This document shows, in pieces, positions 1-4,763 of a stretch of DNA of 5,904 nucleotides (its first letter is position 1; each line of letters begins with the position of its first letter). The notes under the pieces are model-generated. The model did not search any database. It was not told where the DNA came from and was given only the letters and a program-made list of their open reading frames with translations. The position numbers were made by a program, and so were the translations under genes. This DNA is from DAOUAJ01 sp034433615. GTDB lineage: Bacteria; Chloroflexota; Anaerolineae; DUEN01. The stretch lies in the NCBI GenBank assembly GCA_034433615.1, contig DAOUAJ010000020.1, positions 1 to 5,904 on the forward strand, written 5' to 3'.

Positions 1-2
1 GG

Positions 3-29
3 GCGTTTCGCCCCTCCAGGCCTCCCCTG
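3..29. repeat. Direct repeat copy 1 (27 bp)
   Basis: First copy of a 27-bp direct repeat whose second copy lies 87 bases downstream at 90-116. The two copies differ at two positions (T8/C95 and G10/A97), and the core CCCCTCCAGGCCTCCCCTG at 11-29 and 98-116 is identical over 19 bp. The right end abuts a 7-bp inverted repeat (29-35 with 39-45, loop GAG). The repeat may continue upstream of the window. No coding sequence is apparent here. Confidence 0.8.
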
Positions 30-45
30 GGGTGGGAGCCACCCC
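29..45. repeat. Short inverted repeat (7-bp arms, 3-nt loop)
   Basis: The arms GGGGTGG (29-35) and CCACCCC (39-45) are perfectly complementary around GAG. No T-run follows on either strand, so it does not look like an intrinsic terminator. It is one of three hairpins in the 150 bases before the alpha-galactosidase gene and lies between the two copies of the 27-bp direct repeat. Confidence 0.6.
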
Positions 46-65
46 TCCTGCCTGAACGGGGTGGC

Positions 66-85
66 GTGGAGGGAACTCCCTCCAC
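66..85. repeat. Perfect 9-bp inverted repeat with 2-nt centre
   Basis: GTGGAGGGA (66-74) and TCCCTCCAC (77-85) are exact reverse complements around AC. It sits five bases before copy 2 of the 27-bp direct repeat, so it is probably part of the same repeat unit. The GTG at 66 also opens an upstream extension of the melA frame, but that extension is repeat DNA and is not part of the protein. Confidence 0.65.
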
Positions 86-89
86 AAAG

Positions 90-116
90 GCGTTCCACCC
101 CTCCAGGCCTCCCCTG
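90..116. repeat. Direct repeat copy 2 (27 bp)
   Basis: Second copy of the repeat at 3-29, with 25 of 27 bases identical. The copies are 87 bases apart (start to start). It is followed almost at once by the palindromic element at 121-149, so the whole 1-150 block looks like a composite repeat element just upstream of the melA ribosome binding site. Confidence 0.8.
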
Positions 117-120
117 AAGC

Positions 121-149
121 GTATGGGGCGAGGCATGCCTCGCCTCTAC
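121..149. repeat. REP-like palindromic element with 16-bp perfect core
   Basis: The core GCGAGGCATGCCTCGC (128-143) is a perfect 16-bp palindrome. The pairing extends outward to GTA (121-123) and TAC (147-149) if T124 is bulged and one G-T wobble is allowed. It ends 30 bases before the melA start codon. The pattern resembles dispersed GTAGGGGCGAGGCATGCC-type palindromes that I associate, from memory, with Chloroflexota intergenic DNA. A transcription factor operator is possible but less likely, because the element adjoins other repeats. Confidence 0.6.
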
Positions 150-179
150 TCGCTCCATCTGAAGAGGAGTACCAGACCT

Positions 180-1514
180 ATGGCCAAAATCACCTTTATC
201 GGCGCGGGGAGTGTGGTATTCACCCGCAATCTGACCAGCGACATCCTGACCGTGCCTGCTTTGCAAGACAGCGTCATCAGCCTGATGGACATTGATCCCG
301 TGCGGCTGAGGCTGGCGCGGGACCTGGTGCAACGGATGATTGACGAGCGCAAGCTGCCGGCGCGAGTGGAGGCCACCCTCGACCGGCGAGAGGCGATCCG
401 GGGCGCTGACTTTGTGATCATCACCATCCAGGTGGGCGGGCTCGACGCCTACAAGCTGGACATCGAGATCCCGCTCAAGTACGGCGTGGGCCAATGCGTG
501 GGCGACACGCTGGGGCCGGGCGGCGTCTTCCGCGGCCTGCGTACCATCCCCATCCTGCAGGAGATCACACGGGAGATGGACGAGCTGTGTAAGCCGGAGG
601 CGCTGCTCATCAACTACTCCAACCCGATGTCCATCAACTGCTGGGCGATCGCCGCCGATAGCGGCCGACCGCACGTGGGGCTGTGTCACAGCGTGCAGGG
701 GACCAGCGAGATGCTGGCCCGCTGGATCGGCGCGCCCTATGAGGAGGTCACTTACAAGTGCGCCGGCATCAACCACCAGGCGTGGATGCTGGAGTTTAAG
801 TGGAAGGGCGAGGATGCTTACCCCCTGATCCGCCAAGCGGCTCAGGACCCGGAGATTCGTGGGACTGAGCCAGTGCGCATCGAGCTGATGGAGCAGTTTG
901 GCTATTTCGTCACCGAATCGAGCGGCCATGCCTCGGAGTATGTGCCGTATCTGCGTAAGAGCGCCAGGATGATCGAGGAGGAGCTGGTGCCGCGTTTCCA
1001 GTCGCCGCACGACCACTGGTTCCGCTGGGGGCGCACGGGCGGCTACTACGAACACTGCGTCGAGCTGCTTCCCACCTACCTGGATGAAGTGAAGGAGCAG
1101 ATCGCTGGCACGCGGCCGCTGCCCACGCAACGCACGCACGAGTACGGCTCGTATATCATCGAGGCGATGGTGACGAACAAGCCGACGGTGATCCACGGCA
1201 ACGTGCCCAACACGGGGCTGATCACCAACCTGCCGGAGGGATGCTGCGTAGAGGTGCCCTGCCTGGTGGACGGCAACGGCATCCGGCCGTGTTACGTCGG
1301 CGATCTGCCGTTGCAACTGGCCGGGCTGAACCGGAACATGATCAACGTTCAAGGGTTAGCGGTACAGGGCTCACTCACCGGTGACCGGGAGGCGATCGTG
1401 CATGCCGTGATGCTGGATCCGCTGACCGCGGCCGTGGGTACGCTGCCACAGATCCGGGCGATGGTGAACGGGATGTTCGAGGCGCAGGCGCAGTGGTTGC
1501 CACAGTTTCGTTGA
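180..1514 (+). CDS. melA: Alpha-galactosidase, glycoside hydrolase family 4 (MelA-like)
   Basis: Cytosolic GH4 enzyme of 444 residues that would hydrolyse alpha-galactosides such as melibiose, using NAD+ and a divalent metal (usually Mn2+) by an oxidation-elimination mechanism; the mechanism is family knowledge. Visible signatures are the N-terminal Rossmann loop GAGSVVFT (residues 8-15), the acidic end of strand 2 MDIDP (36-40), DTLGPGG (109-115), NYSNPM (145-150), the metal-site motif CHSVQG (169-174) with Cys169, GINHQ (197-201) with His199 as the likely second metal ligand, and GCCVEV (354-359). CHSV is the active-site variant associated with alpha-galactosidases rather than phospho-glucosidases in this family. 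The length matches E. coli MelA (about 451), and similarity, recalled from memory, runs from end to end. ATG180 is chosen because it starts at the Rossmann fold and has AGGAG at 165-169 upstream. A GTG at 66 would add 38 residues of translated repeat. It is probably transcribed with the PfpI-like gene 62 bases downstream. No promoter is evident. Confidence 0.9.
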   Translation: MAKITFIGAGSVVFTRNLTSDILTVPALQDSVISLMDIDPVRLRLARDLVQRMIDERKLPARVEATLDRREAIRGADFVIITIQVGGLDAYKLDIEIPLKYGVGQCVGDTLGPGGVFRGLRTIPILQEITREMDELCKPEALLINYSNPMSINCWAIAADSGRPHVGLCHSVQGTSEMLARWIGAPYEEVTYKCAGINHQAWMLEFKWKGEDAYPLIRQAAQDPEIRGTEPVRIELMEQFGYFVTESSGHASEYVPYLRKSARMIEEELVPRFQSPHDHWFRWGRTGGYYEHCVELLPTYLDEVKEQIAGTRPLPTQRTHEYGSYIIEAMVTNKPTVIHGNVPNTGLITNLPEGCCVEVPCLVDGNGIRPCYVGDLPLQLAGLNRNMINVQGLAVQGSLTGDREAIVHAVMLDPLTAAVGTLPQIRAMVNGMFEAQAQWLPQFR

Positions 1515-1521
1515 ACTTACT

Positions 1522-1559
1522 CGTTACTCATCACCCGTTACTCAATGCCTCGTTGCCTT
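1522..1559. repeat. Iterated CGTTRCY motif between melA and the PfpI-like gene
   Basis: CGTTACTCA occurs at 1522-1530 and 1536-1544, followed by CGTTGCCTT at 1551-1559, giving a spacing of 14 then 15 bases. The 14-mer TGCCTCGTTGCCTT (1546-1559) recurs exactly at 2233-2246 on the other side of the PfpI-like gene. The block ends just before that gene's ribosome binding site. The same motif family builds the inverted repeat at 2169-2269, so it is a dispersed intergenic repeat and not an accident of one spacer. Confidence 0.65.
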
Positions 1560-1564
1560 TTGAG

Positions 1565-1570
1565 AGGAGG
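1565..1570 (+). promoter_or_regulatory. Ribosome binding site of the PfpI-like gene
   Basis: AGGAGG at 1565-1570 lies six bases before ATG1577. It is a full Shine-Dalgarno core and fixes the start at 1577 rather than at an in-frame GTG at 1493, which would overlap the end of melA and translate the iterated repeat. Confidence 0.85.
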
Positions 1571-1576
1571 TGGCAT

Positions 1577-2161
1577 ATGACTGGAAGACTGAACGGCAAA
1601 AAGATCGCCATCATCGTCGCTCATGAGTTCGAGGACATCGAGCTGCTCTACCCGGTCTTGAGGTTGAACGAGGAGGGGGCCGAGATCCTCGTCGTGCCCG
1701 TGCCTACCGGGCTGCATCCTCGCCCTTACCTGGACGGCAAGCCCGTCACGGGGCGCTTTGGGCACACCGTCCCCATCCCGGTGATGGCGGAGGGAAGGCG
1801 CTACCGCGTGGCCAGCCTGGAGGATCTCCACCGCGAGGAGGTGGATTGCCTGCTCTTCCCCGGCGGCTACTCACCCGATGCCCTGCGCATCCACGAGCCA
1901 ACCCTCAAGCTCATCTGCGACTACCACCAGCGGGGCAAGTTCATCGCCGCCATCTGTCACGGCCCCTGGGTGCTGGCTTCAGCGGGGATCGCCAGGGGCC
2001 GACGGGTGACCGGTTACGCGGCCGTGCGCGATGACCTGATCCACGCGGGGGCCCAGTGGGTGGACGTGCCGGCCGTCCGAGATGGCAACATCATCACCGG
2101 CCGCGTGCCCGACGACCTGCCCGAGTTCTGCCAGACGATCATCGCCGCGCTGGCGGAGTGA
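1577..2161 (+). CDS. PfpI/DJ-1 family protein (class I glutamine amidotransferase-like)
   Basis: A 194-residue cytosolic protein of the PfpI branch of the DJ-1 superfamily. Members have been described as intracellular proteases, glyoxalase III-type enzymes or protein deglycases, so the reaction here cannot be fixed from sequence alone. Visible landmarks are strand 1 IAIIVAHEFEDIELLYP (10-26) with Glu19 matching the conserved active-site Glu of archaeal PfpI, LLFPGGYSP (92-100) as the oxyanion-side glycine loop, and the nucleophile elbow AAICHGPW (124-131) with Cys127 and His128. The C-terminal half (GRRVTGYAAVRDDLIHAGAQ, 141-160, and GRVPDDLPEF, 175-184) follows Pyrococcus PfpI closely, as recalled. 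It is about 28 residues longer than that protein, mainly because of a segment around 45-78 that probably forms an extra loop or hairpin. No signal peptide or membrane segment is visible. It is likely co-transcribed with melA; a functional link to galactoside use is unproven. Confidence 0.88.
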   Translation: MTGRLNGKKIAIIVAHEFEDIELLYPVLRLNEEGAEILVVPVPTGLHPRPYLDGKPVTGRFGHTVPIPVMAEGRRYRVASLEDLHREEVDCLLFPGGYSPDALRIHEPTLKLICDYHQRGKFIAAICHGPWVLASAGIARGRRVTGYAAVRDDLIHAGAQWVDVPAVRDGNIITGRVPDDLPEFCQTIIAALAE

Positions 2162-2168
2162 AGTGGTT

Positions 2169-2269
2169 AAGGGGTAAAGCAACGAGGGATAAGGCAACGA
2201 GGGCCGTGGGATTTCAAGGCTCGGTGCTTTATTGCCTCGTTGCCTTGTTACTTCGTTACCTTATCCCTT
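2169..2269. repeat. Long imperfect inverted repeat between convergent genes
   Basis: The left arm (about 2169-2202) and right arm (2235-2269) pair along about 35 bases. The innermost 12 bp (AAGGCAACGAGG, 2191-2202, with CCTCGTTGCCTT, 2235-2246) are perfect. The outer part contains a one-base bulge and several mismatches or wobbles. The loop is 2203-2234. Each arm contains two units of the CGTTRCY iteration (CGTTGCCTT 2238-2246 and CGTTACCTT 2254-2262; reverse copies at 2176-2184 and 2191-2199). No T-run follows on either strand. It fills the space between the PfpI-like gene and the convergent fusion gene, so a bidirectional 3'-end or transcript-stabilising hairpin is plausible. The right arm overlaps the last three codons of the minus-strand gene. 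Confidence 0.75.
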
Positions 2270-4015
2270 CATCGCCATCTCCTCGGCGAGCGCGGCCAGC
2301 CGATCCGCCAGCTCCGCCATCTCTGCCCGCAAGCGCTCGGCCAGGCGTTGTAGCTCCGTCAGCTCCTCCTGCGGCGATCGCTCCGCTGCCGCCTCCTCGC
2401 CGGGGATAGCTACAGCTCGACGGGTGGCCGTGGCGGACACACCCGCCGCTTCCAGCCGCTGCGTTACCCCGGCCAGCAATGCCTCCCGCCAGCGCAACCC
2501 TTCGTTCCACTGAGAGCCCGGCGAGGCCGTCCCCCCCTCCACCTCCCGCCGTCCCACGATCGCGCCGATCGGCAAGCCGAGCTGGTCCAACAGATACGCG
2601 CACAGGTGAGCGCCGCTGGCGAGCTGTGCCGGCGTGGGAATCCCCTGCATGAAACTGCCGGCGAAGGCGATGCCGACGCTGTCATCGTTGTTGCGCGTCG
2701 TATGTGCCGAAGCCACCGTCAACGGCTGCGTCTGTTGGATGCGACCGTCGAAGCGGATCAGGAAGTGGTAGCCGATGCCGGGCATGCCGCGCTGGCTTAC
2801 CTGATAGCGGGCGATGGCGTCCGGGTTGGGATCAGTGCCGACGCCCGTGTGATGGATGATCAACCGACGGACGTCACTCACAGCCCGTTGCGGGTAGCGA
2901 CGCTGCGGGTGGACAGGCAATTGCGCCGACACATCCTCGATAGCCGGAGCGGGCACGTGAGGCGTGGGTTCAGGCTGGGGCTTTGGGCGCGGTTCAGGCA
3001 CTTCCTCACCAGGTGGAGGGGGCTCCGGCGGGGGGATGACCGGCACCGGTTCCTCACGCAGCCGGGCGATCTTCTCGATGATGCGGATGGGCTGGCCGCG
3101 GTTGTCACTCCCCAGGTGGCGAAAGGAGTACCAGTCGCCGGCATGGCCTACCTCATAGAGGCAGCCACCGAGCACGTAGCTGTCTCGGCACAGCTCCTGG
3201 TTGTACCAGCGCAATGAATCCGCATACTGCTCTTCCGGTATGGGATCTGGCTCATACAACCAACCCACGTCCGGCATCCCATGCTTGACCGCGCGCGCCA
3301 GCCCACACTCTGTGATGATCACCCGATGCTGATCGCCGTACTGGCGGCGGATGGCTGTCATGACGCGGCGATAGACCAGGCAACCGGTGACTGTTCCGCG
3401 CTGAGTGTCTTCCATCATCGTCGGCCAGCCGTACTCATGGAAGCCCAGATACTTTGCCTCGGCCAGGGTGCGCGGGAAGAAGCGGACGTAGTGCTCCCCT
3501 TCCAGCCAGTTGAGCGTGGCGAAGTTGAAAGCTACCCCCTCCAGCCCCTCCTGGTGCAGGCGCTTGAGGAACGCGGCCTGGAAGCGGTCGAAGGCATCGG
3601 CCCGGCGCGCCATCTCCGGAAAGCCGGGTAATGGCTCCAGCGGCTGGCCGATCTGATAGCCTTTGAGGGAGGCCGGCCCCGGCACCGCCTCATTGAGGGA
3701 CATCCAGGCGTCAATCAGCAGGCGGCCGCCGGAGGTCCGCTCGCGGGCCATCTCGAAGTCGTGGCGAAGGACACGTTCGGCGAACTGGCGGCCCTGATCC
3801 TCGACATCGGGCGCGTTCAGGAAAGCGTCCTGCTGAGACGGGGTAAGGAAGAGCCGGCCGATCACGAACGAGTCGGGCGACAGGCCGCGGCGGAGGTCGC
3901 GCAGGAGGCCGCGGCTGTCAGCGTGGGTGACGATCACGGGCGGCTGCACCGCCTGGATCGCCTCTACCAGGCCTGGGATGGTAGGGACGTGGATGTAGAA
4001 GCCTAATTTATTCAT
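2261..4015 (-). CDS. Clan-A-like glycoside hydrolase fused to a zinc-site-degenerate PGRP/amidase_2 domain
   Basis: A 584-residue multidomain protein. Residues 1 to about 320 look like a TIM-barrel glycoside hydrolase. DAWMSLNEA (102-110) and VIITECGL (232-239) place Asn108-Glu109 and Glu236 where clan GH-A enzymes carry the acid/base (end of strand 4) and nucleophile (strand 7); GFHEYGWP (191-198) is a further barrel-like motif. A proline-rich linker spans about 322-360. Residues about 380-522 are a PGRP/N-acetylmuramoyl-L-alanine amidase type 2 domain: LIIHHTG (385-391) with His388, GIGYHFLI (413-420) with Tyr416, ASAHTTRNNDDSVGIAFAG (435-453). The usual GHREV and CPG zinc motifs read GRREV (488-492) and TASPG (496-500), so two of three zinc ligands are replaced and hydrolase activity is doubtful. 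Residues about 550-580 form a leucine-rich coiled coil. No signal peptide or membrane segment is seen. The start has GGAGG six bases upstream and overlaps the preceding gene by ATGA. Substrate unknown; glycan or peptidoglycan binding is inferred from the domains. Confidence 0.82.
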   Translation of the reverse strand: MNKLGFYIHVPTIPGLVEAIQAVQPPVIVTHADSRGLLRDLRRGLSPDSFVIGRLFLTPSQQDAFLNAPDVEDQGRQFAERVLRHDFEMARERTSGGRLLIDAWMSLNEAVPGPASLKGYQIGQPLEPLPGFPEMARRADAFDRFQAAFLKRLHQEGLEGVAFNFATLNWLEGEHYVRFFPRTLAEAKYLGFHEYGWPTMMEDTQRGTVTGCLVYRRVMTAIRRQYGDQHRVIITECGLARAVKHGMPDVGWLYEPDPIPEEQYADSLRWYNQELCRDSYVLGGCLYEVGHAGDWYSFRHLGSDNRGQPIRIIEKIARLREEPVPVIPPPEPPPPGEEVPEPRPKPQPEPTPHVPAPAIEDVSAQLPVHPQRRYPQRAVSDVRRLIIHHTGVGTDPNPDAIARYQVSQRGMPGIGYHFLIRFDGRIQQTQPLTVASAHTTRNNDDSVGIAFAGSFMQGIPTPAQLASGAHLCAYLLDQLGLPIGAIVGRREVEGGTASPGSQWNEGLRWREALLAGVTQRLEAAGVSATATRRAVAIPGEEAAAERSPQEELTELQRLAERLRAEMAELADRLAALAEEMAMKG

Positions 4016-4026
4016 CGTTTGCCTCC
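4012..4026 (-). promoter_or_regulatory. ATGA overlap and ribosome binding site coupling the two minus-strand genes
   Basis: Read on the minus strand, GGAGG (4026-4022) is followed by six bases and ATGA (4015-4012). ATG starts the 584-residue fusion while TGA stops the 162-residue upstream gene. The Shine-Dalgarno sequence lies within the last codons of the upstream gene. This is the classical arrangement for translational coupling and implies that the two proteins are made together from one mRNA. Confidence 0.88.
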
Positions 4027-4500
4027 TGAGGGGCTGATTGAGATTGTACTGTGTTCTTCGTAACGCGTGGTGATAATTTCGTCGGATAGTTTATCAGTGA
4101 AGGGAATATATTGCCCCAACATCGCACGGATCTCAGTTATAACGGGAACGGTATCTATGCTGCTGGTCGCAGCCCGGAGTAACTCGTTAATCAATGCGCG
4201 TTGCTGGCTTAGCTGCGATTCGTGTCTGGCCCAGAGAGTTTGGCGCTCTACCTGAACTGTGGCCGCCTGGCGTTCTTGAGCCTGTTGCCTCCACTGCTCC
4301 ATAACTCGCTGCAGTGGAGCTACATCTGAGCTTTGCCAGGTTCCGACCAGCGCCTCAAGCATCGCCTGCAAAAAGGCCCGCTGTTCATCCGGCGTCAGCC
4401 GGTAGAGCCAATCAAGCTCCGGTGGCAACTTGATCACCTCCATGCGTAACGGCACGAGTTCATAGGTAACGGCTGCGTTCTTAACTTTTGCCTTGCTCAT
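4012..4500 (-). CDS. Unrecognised helical, coiled-coil-prone protein
   Basis: A 162-residue protein that I do not recognise. The N-terminus (1-25) is basic then beta-like, followed by LPPELDWLYRLTPDEQRAFL (25-44), a helix-initiating segment. Residues about 45-112 are strongly helical and rich in Gln, Glu and Arg (LQRVMEQWRQQAQERQ 63-78; QLSQQRALINELLRAA 96-111) and could form a coiled coil. The C-terminal part (about 117-150, including KLSDEIITTRYEEH) is mixed. There are no cysteines, signal peptide or membrane segment. ATG4500 is supported by GAGAGG (4507-4512) six bases upstream. A hand count of 4021-4500 gives about 54% GC, against roughly 70-77% in sampled lines of the fusion gene, suggesting a different history or weaker codon constraint. 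Its coupling to the fusion gene argues for a shared role, perhaps as partner, adaptor or regulator; this is inference. The reading frame itself is well supported by start, RBS and overlap. Confidence 0.75.
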   Translation of the reverse strand: MSKAKVKNAAVTYELVPLRMEVIKLPPELDWLYRLTPDEQRAFLQAMLEALVGTWQSSDVAPLQRVMEQWRQQAQERQAATVQVERQTLWARHESQLSQQRALINELLRAATSSIDTVPVITEIRAMLGQYIPFTDKLSDEIITTRYEEHSTISISPSGGKR

Positions 4501-4598
4501 TGCACACCTCTCAGTTTTTTGAGCAGAGACGCCTTCGGAAGGGCATCGGGAGTCTTTCTTCGCACAGAACGGCGGTTCGCGAGACTTCTCTGCACGAG

Positions 4599-4627
4599 AT
4601 TCTACTACATTTCATCTCCGCCGACAA
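4599..4627 (-). promoter_or_regulatory. Candidate sigma-70-type promoter for the minus-strand pair
   Basis: On the minus strand TTGTCG (4627-4622) and TAGAAT (4604-4599) are separated by 17 bases, matching the -35 and -10 consensus at 4 and 5 of 6 positions. Transcription would begin near 4592 and leave a leader of about 90 bases before ATG4500. No terminator or riboswitch-like fold is evident in the leader. The call rests on motif match only. Confidence 0.4.
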
Positions 4628-4644
4628 CGACGAGTGAACGCGCT

Positions 4645-4673
4645 TTGTGCTTTGCTGACGCTGGAAGTATAAT
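4645..4673 (+). promoter_or_regulatory. Candidate sigma-70-type promoter for aspS
   Basis: A perfect TATAAT lies at 4668-4673 in a locally AT-rich stretch, with TTGTGC at 4645-4650, 17 bases upstream; the -35 matches at only three positions. Transcription would start near 4680, giving a leader of about 85 bases before ATG4764. The leader is too short for a T-box and I see no strong terminator-antiterminator pair, only a weak GCCC/GGGC pairing (4703-4706 with 4717-4720). The divergent candidate promoter lies within 50 bases. Confidence 0.5.
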
Positions 4674-4763
4674 TTGATAACGCATTTTGCTGATCTTGCC
4701 GTGCCCCTGTTGCACCGGGCTTTCCAGTTCCTACGAGCGGGGCGACCCTTTTGGAGAGAAGCC

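Noticed and set aside
1..150. CRISPR array
   Set aside because: Only two repeat copies, a 60-base spacer that itself contains palindromes, and no further units.
66..179. GTG-initiated N-terminal extension of the alpha-galactosidase
   Set aside because: The 38 extra residues are translated repeat and hairpin DNA. ATG180 starts exactly at the Rossmann strand and has an AGGAG upstream.
1493..1576. GTG start for the PfpI-like protein overlapping the end of melA
   Set aside because: It would translate the iterated CGTTACT repeat. ATG1577 has a full AGGAGG at six bases and begins just before strand 1 of the fold.
2169..2269. Canonical intrinsic terminator
   Set aside because: The stem is long and imperfect with a 32-base loop and no T-run on either strand. 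It is better described as an inverted repeat with possible 3'-end function.
2606..3217. 203-codon forward open frame opposite the PGRP part of the fusion gene
   Set aside because: It lies wholly antisense to a gene with recognisable motifs and has no family-like features. It is a product of high GC.
3281..3631. 116-codon forward open frame opposite the glycosidase barrel
   Set aside because: Antisense shadow with no motif or RBS support.
4680..4763. T-box or other riboswitch in the aspS leader
   Set aside because: The leader is only about 85 bases. I see no T-box bulge sequence and no terminator hairpin with a T-run.
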